Positions 55,300 through 64,000 of a stretch of DNA of 64,000 nucleotides are shown piece by piece. This stretch comes from Ophiura sarsii (Eukaryota; Echinodermata; Ophiuroidea; Amphilepidida; Ophiuridae): NCBI GenBank assembly GCA_035610835.1, contig CM069449.1, positions 15,477,963-15,541,962 on the forward strand. Reading direction: 5' to 3'. The notes under the pieces were generated by a model. That model was not told where the DNA came from. It made no database searches and saw nothing but the letters and a program-made list of their open reading frames with translations. Each line of letters starts with the position of its first letter. Positions within the stretch are counted from its first letter, which is position 1. A program made the translations under genes and the position numbers.

Positions 55300-56635
55300 G
55301 CCTCACCGTTTTCCTTACGCTGCTGAAAGATGCTGGCAATACAAATTTTGTATGAAAACAGCCATTTGTATGTGTCAATTTAGTAAAATAAAAAAATAAA
55401 AACCGCCCTCCCACTTCACTTTTCGAAGGCCCGTGCTATACGAGAATCTAATAATTAGTTTTAAGTGGCCTTAAACAGTATTGATATTGAATTTGGTTAT
55501 AATTTATTAACGTAAATGGCACTATAGGCCTTAATACAGCTAGAGCCATCGTATTTCCATGCTAGAGATAAATGCATACAACGTATATAAAGACGCACAG
55601 CACTAAATCACTCCTCGTGTAATGGTAGTAAGTTCCGGCCAAAAATAAAAATAAAAATAAAAATTGTGATTAATGGGGTACTTTGGGAATCAGTTTGGCG
55701 TGAGGGTAGCATTTCATAATTAAAATGAAAGATAATCTCTTGTACTTTGATCAGGATATTGCAAAATATTGATTTTCGATTGCACCGAAAATGTATTACG
55801 TGGATGAACACACGTGCTCGTAGGCGGTTAGAAGGCGAGCGTCTGGGCTGAAAATAGGGGATGCGCTGTTTAAATGATCGTATCGTAAAATGTAATTGGA
55901 AGGTGCAACACTTCTTGACGATTTTATGAACTTTTAATGTTCGTTTATTAGAATAAAGCATTCGAGACATTCCAAAAATGGTTACTAAGGGCGACTCTTT
56001 TAGCCCTAATTTACATGTAATCCAATCGGCGGTTTATTTAGTGCTGTGCCCCCATAAATCCACCGACGGATTTAATTTATTTCGCAAAAGAGTTCACTTT
56101 TTGTTGTTGAAATAAGACCAAATTGATGTTTCGAAGCAGCCATTCACGATACAGACATGGCAGGTGAGACTGAATGCAATGAGTTGTGACCGGGGTTGTG
56201 ACCATTTTTAGTTCAAAACCGTACATACTTTTTTGTAAGACATTAAAAGTATGAAGTTTGAATAAGCACAGAAAACATATGTAGGACTTTCTTGTAAGCT
56301 ACATTTGTATCAAAACTGTTTTAAATTGAACGGAAAAACCTATTTGGTTAAAATACTGAACGCGTTAGGCGTTAGTGTATGCATTACTACGTCACTATGT
56401 CTTCATTTGAACTGTGCTTCCATTATTAACCCTTTATTAGCACTATGTCATATACAAAATCATCCGACCAACAGCACCGGGGTGCGCGTGCACATGAGGT
56501 CTATCCCATGCCGCAATACCCCCGGGTATAGATAGTCACCGAACATTTTAGCCTGGCCTGGCCAGGCTAAATATTCGGTTAGGAAGACGAAGACGCCTTT
56601 TCTCTAAATCGGACAAAATTGTACCAGCCTTTGGA
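55300..56635. other. Non-coding stretch
   Basis: The 120-codon minus-strand open frame at 55608-55970 has no recognisable domain or supporting splice context. Otherwise I see nothing. Confidence 0.4.
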
Positions 56636-56639
56636 AAAG

Positions 56640-57200
56640 GTTTATAGGTCCCAGATAATCGTTCAATACTCGAACATACTCGAAAATTGTCAGTATCGCT
56701 CGATACTGGTACGATTTTACTGTTCCAGTATCGCTCGATACGGGAACATTCCAAATGTGTTCCTAAATCGAACGATACTAGCATATTTTATGTGTTCCAG
56801 TATCGCTCGATACTGGAACGTTTGTGTCCCAGTATTGATGGAATCAGGCTAATAAAGTTCGTTTATAAAATAGCCACTGGAACATTTTATTTACGGTGCC
56901 AGTATTGAACGATACGATACTGGAACACTGAAAGTGGACTAGTGTGACAATTTCTCACATATTTACACACAAACAGTTGTTCTTTTTTTGGGATAAAGTG
57001 TACTTTAGGTCCCATTTTCTAGACTGTATCATTCGATACCGGTACAAAGTCAGTGTTCCAGAATCGTGCAATACTGGCACATATAAAATGTTGTATCGAT
57101 CGATACTGTAACAGTAAAATCGTACAGTAGCGACCGATACTAGCAACTTTTATGTACCAGTATTGCACGATACTGGTACCGGGACCTAAAGTATACTTTT
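56640..57200. repeat. Palindrome arrays (CCAGTATCG/CGATACTGG), two adjacent blocks
   Basis: Block 1 (56640-56935) and block 2 (56995-57200, ends AAAGTGTACTTTAGGTCCC / GGGACCTAAAGTATACTTTT) hold about ten dyads. They are the inverted counterpart of 13143-14110 without the hAT-like insertion. Confidence 0.8.
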
Positions 57201-58069
57201 CCCTTTTTTGTTGCTTCACTTCCAAAATGAAAAGAAATCAAAAAAAAAATGCAACAATGAGCCATTTTTTCTTGAATCTTTTTATCTTCGGTAGTGTATT
57301 TATAGTATTAAATATTCATGATATTCAATTTACCGCCTGCTGACAGATGTTGTTTACATGCAGAGGGGTAGAACACATCGTATTAATGGCGTCATAAAAG
57401 TTATTTATACCGGAATCGTTATTATATCGCGCGTCTAGCTTGTAATTTTGTAAATCGATTAAACATACCGAAAATAATAGGACTTTATTTTGTCACAATT
57501 TCATTTTTGACAATGAAGTGTTTGAAGATCATCACAGATATTTGTTCAAAACAATACAACACCAAGCGGTGACCCGTCAACATGTTGGAGGGTCAAATCT
57601 AAGTTATTGATATGACTTGAAAGAGCACATTTTAAGCTTTGAAATGACGCCATATTGAACGTAATCGGACTTTTTAATCACAAGATATGATATGAAGAAG
57701 CATATTGATTTCCGTAAATTTCACCAAATATAATGGCCTCTATCTCAAAACTTTGTTTGCTGACAACATGTCCTTTTTGACGCGACTGGTCACCTTATCC
57801 TCTATTTAGACGAATTCGCATACTACCAGGAGAACGTTACACGCATCGAACTCCACGCGTTATTAACACTCTCCACGCGGCAATTGGTGTTACCATAATA
57901 CAAAACAAGATTTTTCAGAACCCATTCCTAACTTTTATGACCTAGCTCTAGGATTACTGCATTTCTCACGGTGATTCCAAATATAGCAATGAAATTCAAT
58001 TATTTAGACATTTTGGAAACATTTCGGGAACATTTGGAATGTCGTCCAGGTCTGCAGACGCAAGCCGCA
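57201..58069. repeat. Remainder of the large dispersed repeat (inverted copy of 12474-13142)
   Basis: Matches 12474-13142 in reverse, including CTTCACTTCCAAAATGAAAAG and the TTAACACTCTCCACGCGG MITE-like end at 57863-58069. Confidence 0.75.
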
Positions 58070-59320
58070 TTATACCCAAACTTAATTCATGCATGTTTTT
58101 GGACAAAAACATGCATTTTCCCCTTGTTCTTAAAAAACATTACATCGATTACGTCACAAACTAAAATGCTGCCCTTTTATTGCATATTATTTTGTTGGGC
58201 AGCTTACACAAACAAACGATCCTTAATATCACACCATGGTGGCAAAATTCGAGGCCACATTTGCACTTTTCAACAAAAAAACAGTGGTGCGATACTTTTT
58301 TCCATGTGTATATAGCTGGAAATAAGATTGATTTTAGAATTACAATGTTAACCTTCTAAATATTCCATTACAGTTATCATCTCTACAAAATAGATAGATA
58401 TGTATGATAATATTACTATATGATAGACCTACTATAACTAGTATTTTAACAAAAGGTAAATTAATTTAGGATGCACTATAATAAAGCTTTCCATCCATGC
58501 CATAACCTTTGGCATTGTATAATTAGTAGGATAGGAGCCCCAGAGCTCTAAATTCGGCTTTAAAATGGTTTGACCCCTGACCTCCGAACACACTCCAAAA
58601 GAAATGCTTTTATTATAGATTCATATCTTGTCTATAAGAATAAATTGTCCTGCTCTTATGATTCCCTTGCGAATTCATGTTACTGGCAATACCTGTATTC
58701 CCCTATATATTCACATAGACAAAAATGACAAAAAAAACTCATGTTAGGGGTAGGATCTATCTATTGCCAGTTATATATATTATGTATGTATTTTTATGTG
58801 TATAAGCGTTTTGATCTTTTGGAAAGGCGCTCAATAAATGACTGATATTAATATTATTATTATTATATTATTATTAAGACACTGTTCCCAACTGTACCAA
58901 AACTTGCCGCAAGATCCCTTATCCAGTCTCTTTTGCAGAAATCCGTCTACTGTACAATTTACATTTATATTCATTATTTCATTTTTGAAAAAAATACTAC
59001 ATTCGTAACACAAAAGCAGCACATAATTTGCTATTGCCGTTGCTCCAGTGTATGTGGAGTTTATTTCATGATATACCGTACATTAGTAGCAACAGAAAAC
59101 CGATTCCTTCATAATGAACCACTTGCGCATGCGCGAGAGCGATGACAAAAAGATATTTCATCATAATATTAAAATAAAACTTAAGACCCACTGTGAACAG
59201 CATATGAAACACCAGGGGCAGATAACGGTGGAGAAAGATCGCGTAAAGCCTTCCCATGGGTTGGTAACGCCCCCTATCATTAATACACGCCTACATCTCT
59301 GGAACATCATTTTGAACGTG

Positions 59321-59360
59321 TATAAAGTCAGGTACACCTCACGGGTAACTATCATCATTC
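59321..59360 (+). promoter_or_regulatory. Gene B core promoter (TATA + initiator)
   Basis: TATAAAG at 59321 and TCATTC at 59355, the same arrangement as in gene A. Confidence 0.6.
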
Positions 59361-59425
59361 ACATACCTAGCAACACCGTCCTATAGACGTACATTGCTAC
59401 TAAGTTAAACAACTTGTATCTAGAG
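59357..59425 (+). other. Gene B predicted 5' UTR exon
   Basis: Ends CTAGAG followed by donor GTAGGT (GTAAGT in gene A). It would splice to the acceptor TTCTCATTAG at 61813. Confidence 0.55.
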
Positions 59426-59666
59426 GTAGGTTTCTATAGTTTAAAAAGTTCCAAATTAGCGAACATGTTGAGGCTAATATTTATCCATATAGGCACATGT
59501 GGAATACCTACTTCCTCACTGCTACCTGCGTATAATGCGCAAACGCACACTTTAACCAATACAGCGCTTTGTGCAAAGACATGGATTCTTTTTTCTGTGC
59601 GGACAAATACAAGCCCCACAATTCTCACCAATTTGGAATTGATTAAACTATATATAGGGTTTTTGC

Positions 59667-59705
59667 CTGAGACTAATATACCTAATTTAGGTATATTAGT
59701 CTCAG
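59667..59705. repeat. 39-base near-perfect palindrome, insertion specific to copy B
   Basis: Arms CTGAGACTAATATACCTAA (19 bases) around a single base. The equivalent place in copy A (about 29840) lacks it. TTTTGC stands on both sides, a possible 6-bp duplication. Confidence 0.8.
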
Positions 59706-59788
59706 AATTTTGCGGTGTTTTTTGAAATACATTTTTTTTCTCGTATTCGTCTTAATACATATTCGTCTTTATCCATCGTAATTGTTAA

Positions 59789-60316
59789 CATACACCTAAC
59801 ACCAATAGCTCCTGACCAGGTGCTTTTATGTTAACTAATTTAAAATCAGTTTAACGAGGACATTCCCTCTCCAATGTGACACCTCATAACAGTTGAGTGG
59901 ATACTGTTTTAGTTATGATGCTTTTAGTAACCACACCAAACGGGAAAATATGTGTGTGTTTTTTGTATGGAATGTCATTGATTTGTATTGAGCGCTGTGT
60001 GCTATCGAAACCGGTCAAGCATACGGATGGATGGTGAGCTGTGATTCATTAAACACAAGTTGTCACTGCTGAGCACACATTAAGCAACGGTATCCAATAG
60101 AAAACATGTGACTGCAACTTTGTTCTCGGTTATTCTGGTTACTTAAGTTCATCATAACTTAAAAGTATCTACTCGATTGTTTTGAATGAGGTCTCAAATT
60201 GCGTGGAAGAAATTTGCTCGTTTAATGTTTATCTCAAATTCCTGATACCGATTACTGGTTGTTATATAAGCTAACATTAAAGCACCTTGTCAGGAACTTT
60301 TATGGTTAGGTGTATG
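59789..60316. repeat. Foldback element in gene B intron
   Basis: Counterpart of 29921-30464, starting CATACACCTAACACC and ending GTTAGGTGTATG. Confidence 0.75.
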
Positions 60317-61086
60317 TGTCTACATTGACGCCCTATAAAACGGAATAATAATATGAAAGATATATGAAAACGGATTGGACAATATCAATAACGTTCATAC
60401 CGAAAACAATCGTATTACCTTGGTATAGGTCATTATATTTACCAGAGACCCGACATTTCCCTATATATTTGTCAGGCCCTTTCCTTTTAAAATGTGCGCA
60501 GAACAAAATGATATATAGGACACAAAAGGTCATTTTAAAGTGTATTGTTCTCTTATGCCATTTTGAACGACCAATCTCTGTGTGTATAAGCCCAAATATG
60601 TTGCCTAGTCGAACTTGCCTACAAGTTTCTGGTTTGAGCTTTGCTATGCGAAATAGCTGCTTATAGCAATGGGATCTTTTTAAAATGTGTACACATAGTT
60701 TGTTCTTTCTTATAGCCTAATGAAGTTTGACTATCGGGAAAAGATTGGACTAATAAGTCTATTTTACTGTATTTTCCATTAAAAAAACATATTTGTTTCA
60801 ATTTGCAACCGAACGCATTCCGCAGGGTGTGTTCAATTGTGTACATGTACAGTTGCGGTCGTAACCGGGAATACTGTAGACGGCGTTAACACTGATTATT
60901 TTTACGAACGAAAAAACACTCAGAAAATAAACTGTCGACAACTTATTTCAACATCTGACTTGTACGTGTAAGTTGTTGTCTTAGACTTCGATACCTTACA
61001 CGTTGCTCATTGCCTGAGGACTGGGTTGCGTTTGACCAAAACACCTGGGTAAATTTTGTAGATACACGAAACGGCCTATAGGCCAC

Positions 61087-61362
61087 TAAGGGACGAACCA
61101 TTTGATTTTCAGGGGGGGGGGTAGGAAGTTGGGTTCGGGGGAGAATTTTTTTTTTTGCGCCGCCTCTGGCGGCGAATTTTTTTTTTTAATGTATCCATTC
61201 CTATTGAGTTGGGTGGGGGTAGAATTTGTTTTCTTCTTTTTTTTACTCATCAGGGGGTGAATTTTTTTTTTGGGCCTGCATAGAGGGGGAATTTTTTTTC
61301 TTCCGAAAACTTCCTACGCCCCCCCCCCCCCCCCCCCCTGAAAATCTAATGGTGCGTCCCTA
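61087..61362. mobile_element. Compact TAGGGACGCACCATT foldback
   Basis: Starts TAAGGGACGAACCATTTGA plus a G-run, ends with a C-run plus TCTAATGGTGCGTCCCTA. T- and G-rich arms between. It is in gene B intron 1 and absent from copy A. Confidence 0.75.
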
Positions 61363-61813
61363 AATGTAGTGTAATGTAAAAATATGTTCGTGGGATTAAG
61401 ATAATACGTCTAAGCATGGTCTAACGTAACACGTAGTACGCGTACGTGTATTAGGCTACACTTACAACATGTAAGGTTAGACGTCTAAGATAACATCTTA
61501 CACGTCGAAGATGAGCAAATACAGTTTACAAATCAAACATGCAAACCCTTTTTTGAATGGATTACAGGGGTGTGGACGCACATCAAAACGCACACCTCTA
61601 TGATACAAAAGTTCGTCGTTAGAATTATTAAAATATTCTCACGTTTTCTTAACCCCATTATATTTTTGAATTGTAAACTAGCTGTATGATTTAATATAAC
61701 ATCATTACCATTAACTGTGTATGAATAGGTCATGAATAACCGCAAACGAATTAAAGAAAAAACAGTTTTTCTCCTAACTTAACATATTATATATTTGTGT
61801 CCATTCTCATTAG

Positions 61814-61891
61814 CTTAACGCCTTAGTCTGACAATGAAGTACGTGTTTGTATTCCTGATGCTGGCTGTCTGTGCTGCTACTATCACAGAGG
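61814..61891 (+). CDS. Gene B signal-peptide exon (coding from 61834)
   Basis: Acceptor TTCTCATTAG, 20 untranslated bases, ATG at 61834, donor GTAAGT at 61892. Reads [19 protein letters not shown], against [19 protein letters not shown] in gene A. Conservation of frame, start and donor argues it is used. Confidence 0.82.
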
Positions 61892-63473
61892 GTAAGTTTA
61901 TATAAACTCCTCACAAAAAGTATCGAGACACTTAAATATGAGCCAATAATTAACGACCCGAAAGGGTATGGATTAATCGAAGCAAATAACCCTAGTGCAT
62001 AATTTTGTTCTGCGTATTTTGACACATCGATTATTGAGATGCGATGTTGCTTTCAATGGTCGTAGGTCCAGTTTCAAAAGTGACAATCATCCCATAGAGA
62101 ATGATCAGGTTTATGCTTTACACGTGTACAAAAATGCTTCTATTGGGATGATTGTCACTTTTGAAACTGGACCTACGACCATTGAAATAACAATAACTCC
62201 GCTCCGCAACATCGTATCTCAAGTATGCAGAACAAAATTATGTACTGAGTTATTGCTTCAATTAATCCATACCTTTCGGGCCGTGTATTATTGGCTCATT
62301 TGTTAAGTGTCTCGATACTTTTTGTGATGAGTATACATGTATGTTTGGCGTGTCTACTATTATTAGCGGGTGAGGTCGATTAAAGCAAGGACCCATCCCC
62401 TCATTGAAGTCAGCCATCTATCATTAAAGTAGTCATCGTCGTCGTCGTCATCATCGGCGTCGTTAAAGGGGCATTAAGAGGTGGTGTGGAGGCAGCGCCC
62501 TCAATAACAAAAATATCTGACAAAAACTAGGATTTGTATATTTTGACAATTGTATTAACTTACACCTATAAGGAATAAGAAAAATCAGCCCTCTTTGTAC
62601 AACAAAACGTCGATTCAAAAATGCTGGTAGAGCCGCAACCAGCATTTTACATGGTTAAGGGTGGTATTCCAACATATTTAAAACATTGTTTTAATCAAGT
62701 TTTGCTGGGTTTGTTTTTATTAAAAAAACAATAATGGCAATTTTGTATGTTCATCTTGAATTCTGAAGTAAATTAATTAAAATTAAAAAAATTCAACATG
62801 ACATTGTGTCCCTTTAACGTCAATCAATCCTCAATCTTCTCGATGTGCTTTTTAATCCTATTGGCACATCTGTATTAACATATTTGTGTGCTTTTCAATA
62901 TTTGTATTGTACAGCGCATCGGAACTTTAGTATCATGCGCTTTATATAATGTTATTTATTATTATTATCATTATTTATATTACCCTACGTCCTCTTAACT
63001 CTAACTCACCGGGCGTGTTTTCATGAATTAAACTATCAGGGGAGAAAAACAGGTCCAATTTGAGGGGAGAATCAGTCACCGCGCGCACGCGCCGCGGATC
63101 GAACACTGGCCGCGTGCATGCACGTCAGATGCTCTACCGACTGAGCTACACGTGTGAGGTTCAAACAACTAAAGTTGAACCCCGCGCTGAGCATGGCACG
63201 AGATTGATGGGGGTCAACGCGCCGGCAAAGATTGAAGCACTGTCGGGTTTTGTATGGTCCAGAAAGGTTAGGGTTAAAATGATATCTCACTAATAATAAC
63301 AAAATAATAAATTACTTCCAACTCTTTATTTTAATTTTTCAGGCTATCTGGTTACGGAAAGCGCCAACCCTTGCGTTTTTGAAAGGACGTATTGCGAATT
63401 TCATGAGTTGAAATGCGACCAACTTTGTGGTCCTTGTGATGCCGACAAGTGTTGTAAATGCAGCGAGTGGTGA
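61834..63473 (+). CDS. Gene B: secreted eight-cysteine peptide (two coding exons)
   Basis: Joining 61834-61891 and 63343-63473 gives 189 bases, 62 residues plus stop. Residues 1-19 form a signal peptide differing from gene A at only a few positions. The mature part is about 43 residues with cysteines at 30, 37, 44, 48, 51, 56, 57 and 59 (C-x6-C-x6-C-x3-C-x2-C-x4-CC-x-C), enough for four disulfides. The spacing is not that of LDLa or WAP modules, and I recognise no family; defence or signalling peptides are typical of this size, but that is inference. Promoter, UTR exon and signal exon are paralogous to gene A; the second exon is not. Splice borders are GT..AG, phase 1. Confidence 0.75.
61903..62334. 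mobile_element. TA-flanked foldback MITE (CTCACAAAAAGTATCGA), copy 2
   Basis: Same family as 38969-39391. It begins only about ten bases after the gene B signal-exon donor and is missing from gene A at that place, so it inserted after the duplication. Confidence 0.8.
62463..62817. mobile_element. TTAA-flanked MITE, copy 3
   Basis: TTAAAGGGGCATT.. to ..TGTCCCTTTAA. Inverted relative to 33845-34191 and shares the GGCAGCGCCCTCAAT block. A short CGT/CGTCAT microsatellite precedes it. Confidence 0.75.
63084..63155 (-). pseudogene. tRNA-like sequence, acceptor and D arm intact
   Basis: On the minus strand: acceptor ACACGTG/CGCGTGC (six of seven pairs), TAGCTCAGTCGGTAGAGC (perfect A-box and D arm) and GTTCGATCC. 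The anticodon arm (TCTGA..GCACG) does not pair and lacks U33, so identity cannot be set. Confidence 0.5.
63343..63473 (+). CDS. Gene B exon: eight-cysteine mature peptide and stop
   Basis: A pyrimidine-rich TTTAATTTTTCAG acceptor precedes it. The phase-1 start joins cleanly to the signal exon, and the frame closes at TGA 63471-63473. All eight cysteines of the mature peptide are in this exon. Confidence 0.75.
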
Positions 63474-63679
63474 TACGTCACGTGTTTTGATCGTTCCAAA
63501 TACAAATTACTGTTTTTGTGAATGTTAAAAAACAGATATTTGGTTTATCCTTGGTGTAAGAATGCATGACATGAGCTTAGCACACAATCTTTTGTGAAAG
63601 GTTTAAAGGATCATACAGCTTTATTCAGCATTTACTCTCTCTGTAGATTCTTCTCAATTAAAGGGCAGTTCTGGTATCA

Positions 63680-63685
63680 AATAAA
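63680..63685 (+). terminator. Putative gene B polyadenylation signal
   Basis: AATAAA about 207 bases after the stop codon, the first such motif downstream. Confidence 0.5.
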
Positions 63686-63963
63686 AAATGGACTGTAATT
63701 GCTCTCTCTCTATGTATCCAAATCAACTCGAATTCTGGTCTACGATAATATAGGCTATTCCAGTTGAAATCCATACACCCCTCCCCCAATGGAAGACATG
63801 ATCTTAATCATCCCCATATAGAGTGTAGATTTCAAATGGAGTCACCCATGCAGGTAACTCCATCTGAAATTCACACACCCTGTGGAGAAGAATATTAAGG
63901 TAATTATGTCTTCCATAGAGGAGGCATGAATGCACACCCATTGGTTTGTCAGAGTTAGAGTTT

Positions 63964-64000
63964 TTAACACTTTCCACGCGGCTATTAGTTTCACAATATA
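63964..64000. repeat. Start of another TTAACACTTTCCACGCGG MITE, cut by window end
   Basis: TTAACACTTTCCACGCGGC and TATTAGTTTCACAATAT match the left end of 41641-41892. Confidence 0.8.

Larger units (their letters stand above)
58422..62365 (+). repeat. Segmental duplication, copy B (upstream part of gene B)
   Basis: Collinear with 27745-32402 from the ACTATAACTAGTATTT block to just past the signal-exon donor. Confidence 0.85.

Overview
The window looks like nuclear DNA of a marine invertebrate animal. It has long introns with GT..AG borders, small secreted cysteine-rich proteins encoded by phase-1 exons, tRNA-derived repeats, long G and AT runs, and a very high density of short inverted-repeat (foldback/MITE) elements. 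Echinoderms or hemichordates are plausible hosts, but nothing here fixes the species. Coding DNA is sparse: two host genes and one retrotransposon gag are all I can support. There is one assembly gap (14111-14210).

Layout. 0-16.2 kb is a mosaic of foldback elements, tandem repeats and nested insertions. It includes arrays of short palindromes (core CCAGTATCG/CGATACTGG) around 13.1-14.1 kb and a tRNA-Asn-carrying repeat at 9 kb. 16.25-25.17 kb is one LTR retrotransposon: two 831-bp LTRs, GTGG target duplication, tRNA-Leu-type primer site and polypurine tract. It encodes only a very long Gag, broken by a one-base deletion and by a 1.37-kb TA-flanked DNA transposon. 26.0-26.9 kb is a ~182-bp minisatellite.

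27.7-39.6 kb holds gene A, a predicted 182-aa secreted protein with four LDL-receptor class A modules spread over five coding exons. 39.6-58.4 kb is again repeats: foldbacks, a ~295-bp tandem array, a second palindrome array, tRNA-derived sequences, and a 3.3-kb inverted-repeat-bounded unit containing 1.6 kb of AT satellite. 58.4-63.7 kb holds gene B, a predicted 62-aa secreted peptide with eight cysteines.

Genes A and B are linked. About 4 kb, comprising the upstream flank, TATA promoter, 5' UTR exon, intron and signal-peptide exon, is duplicated between them. After that shared block, A continues into LDLa exons and B into an unrelated eight-cysteine exon. The junctions are all phase 1, so the same secretion cassette drives two different mature proteins. 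This exon-swapped pair is the most biologically interesting item in the window; the palindrome arrays and the Gag-only retroelement come next.

All calls were made by reading the sequence. No alignment, structure prediction or database search was run, so repeat boundaries are approximate unless a target-site duplication is stated.
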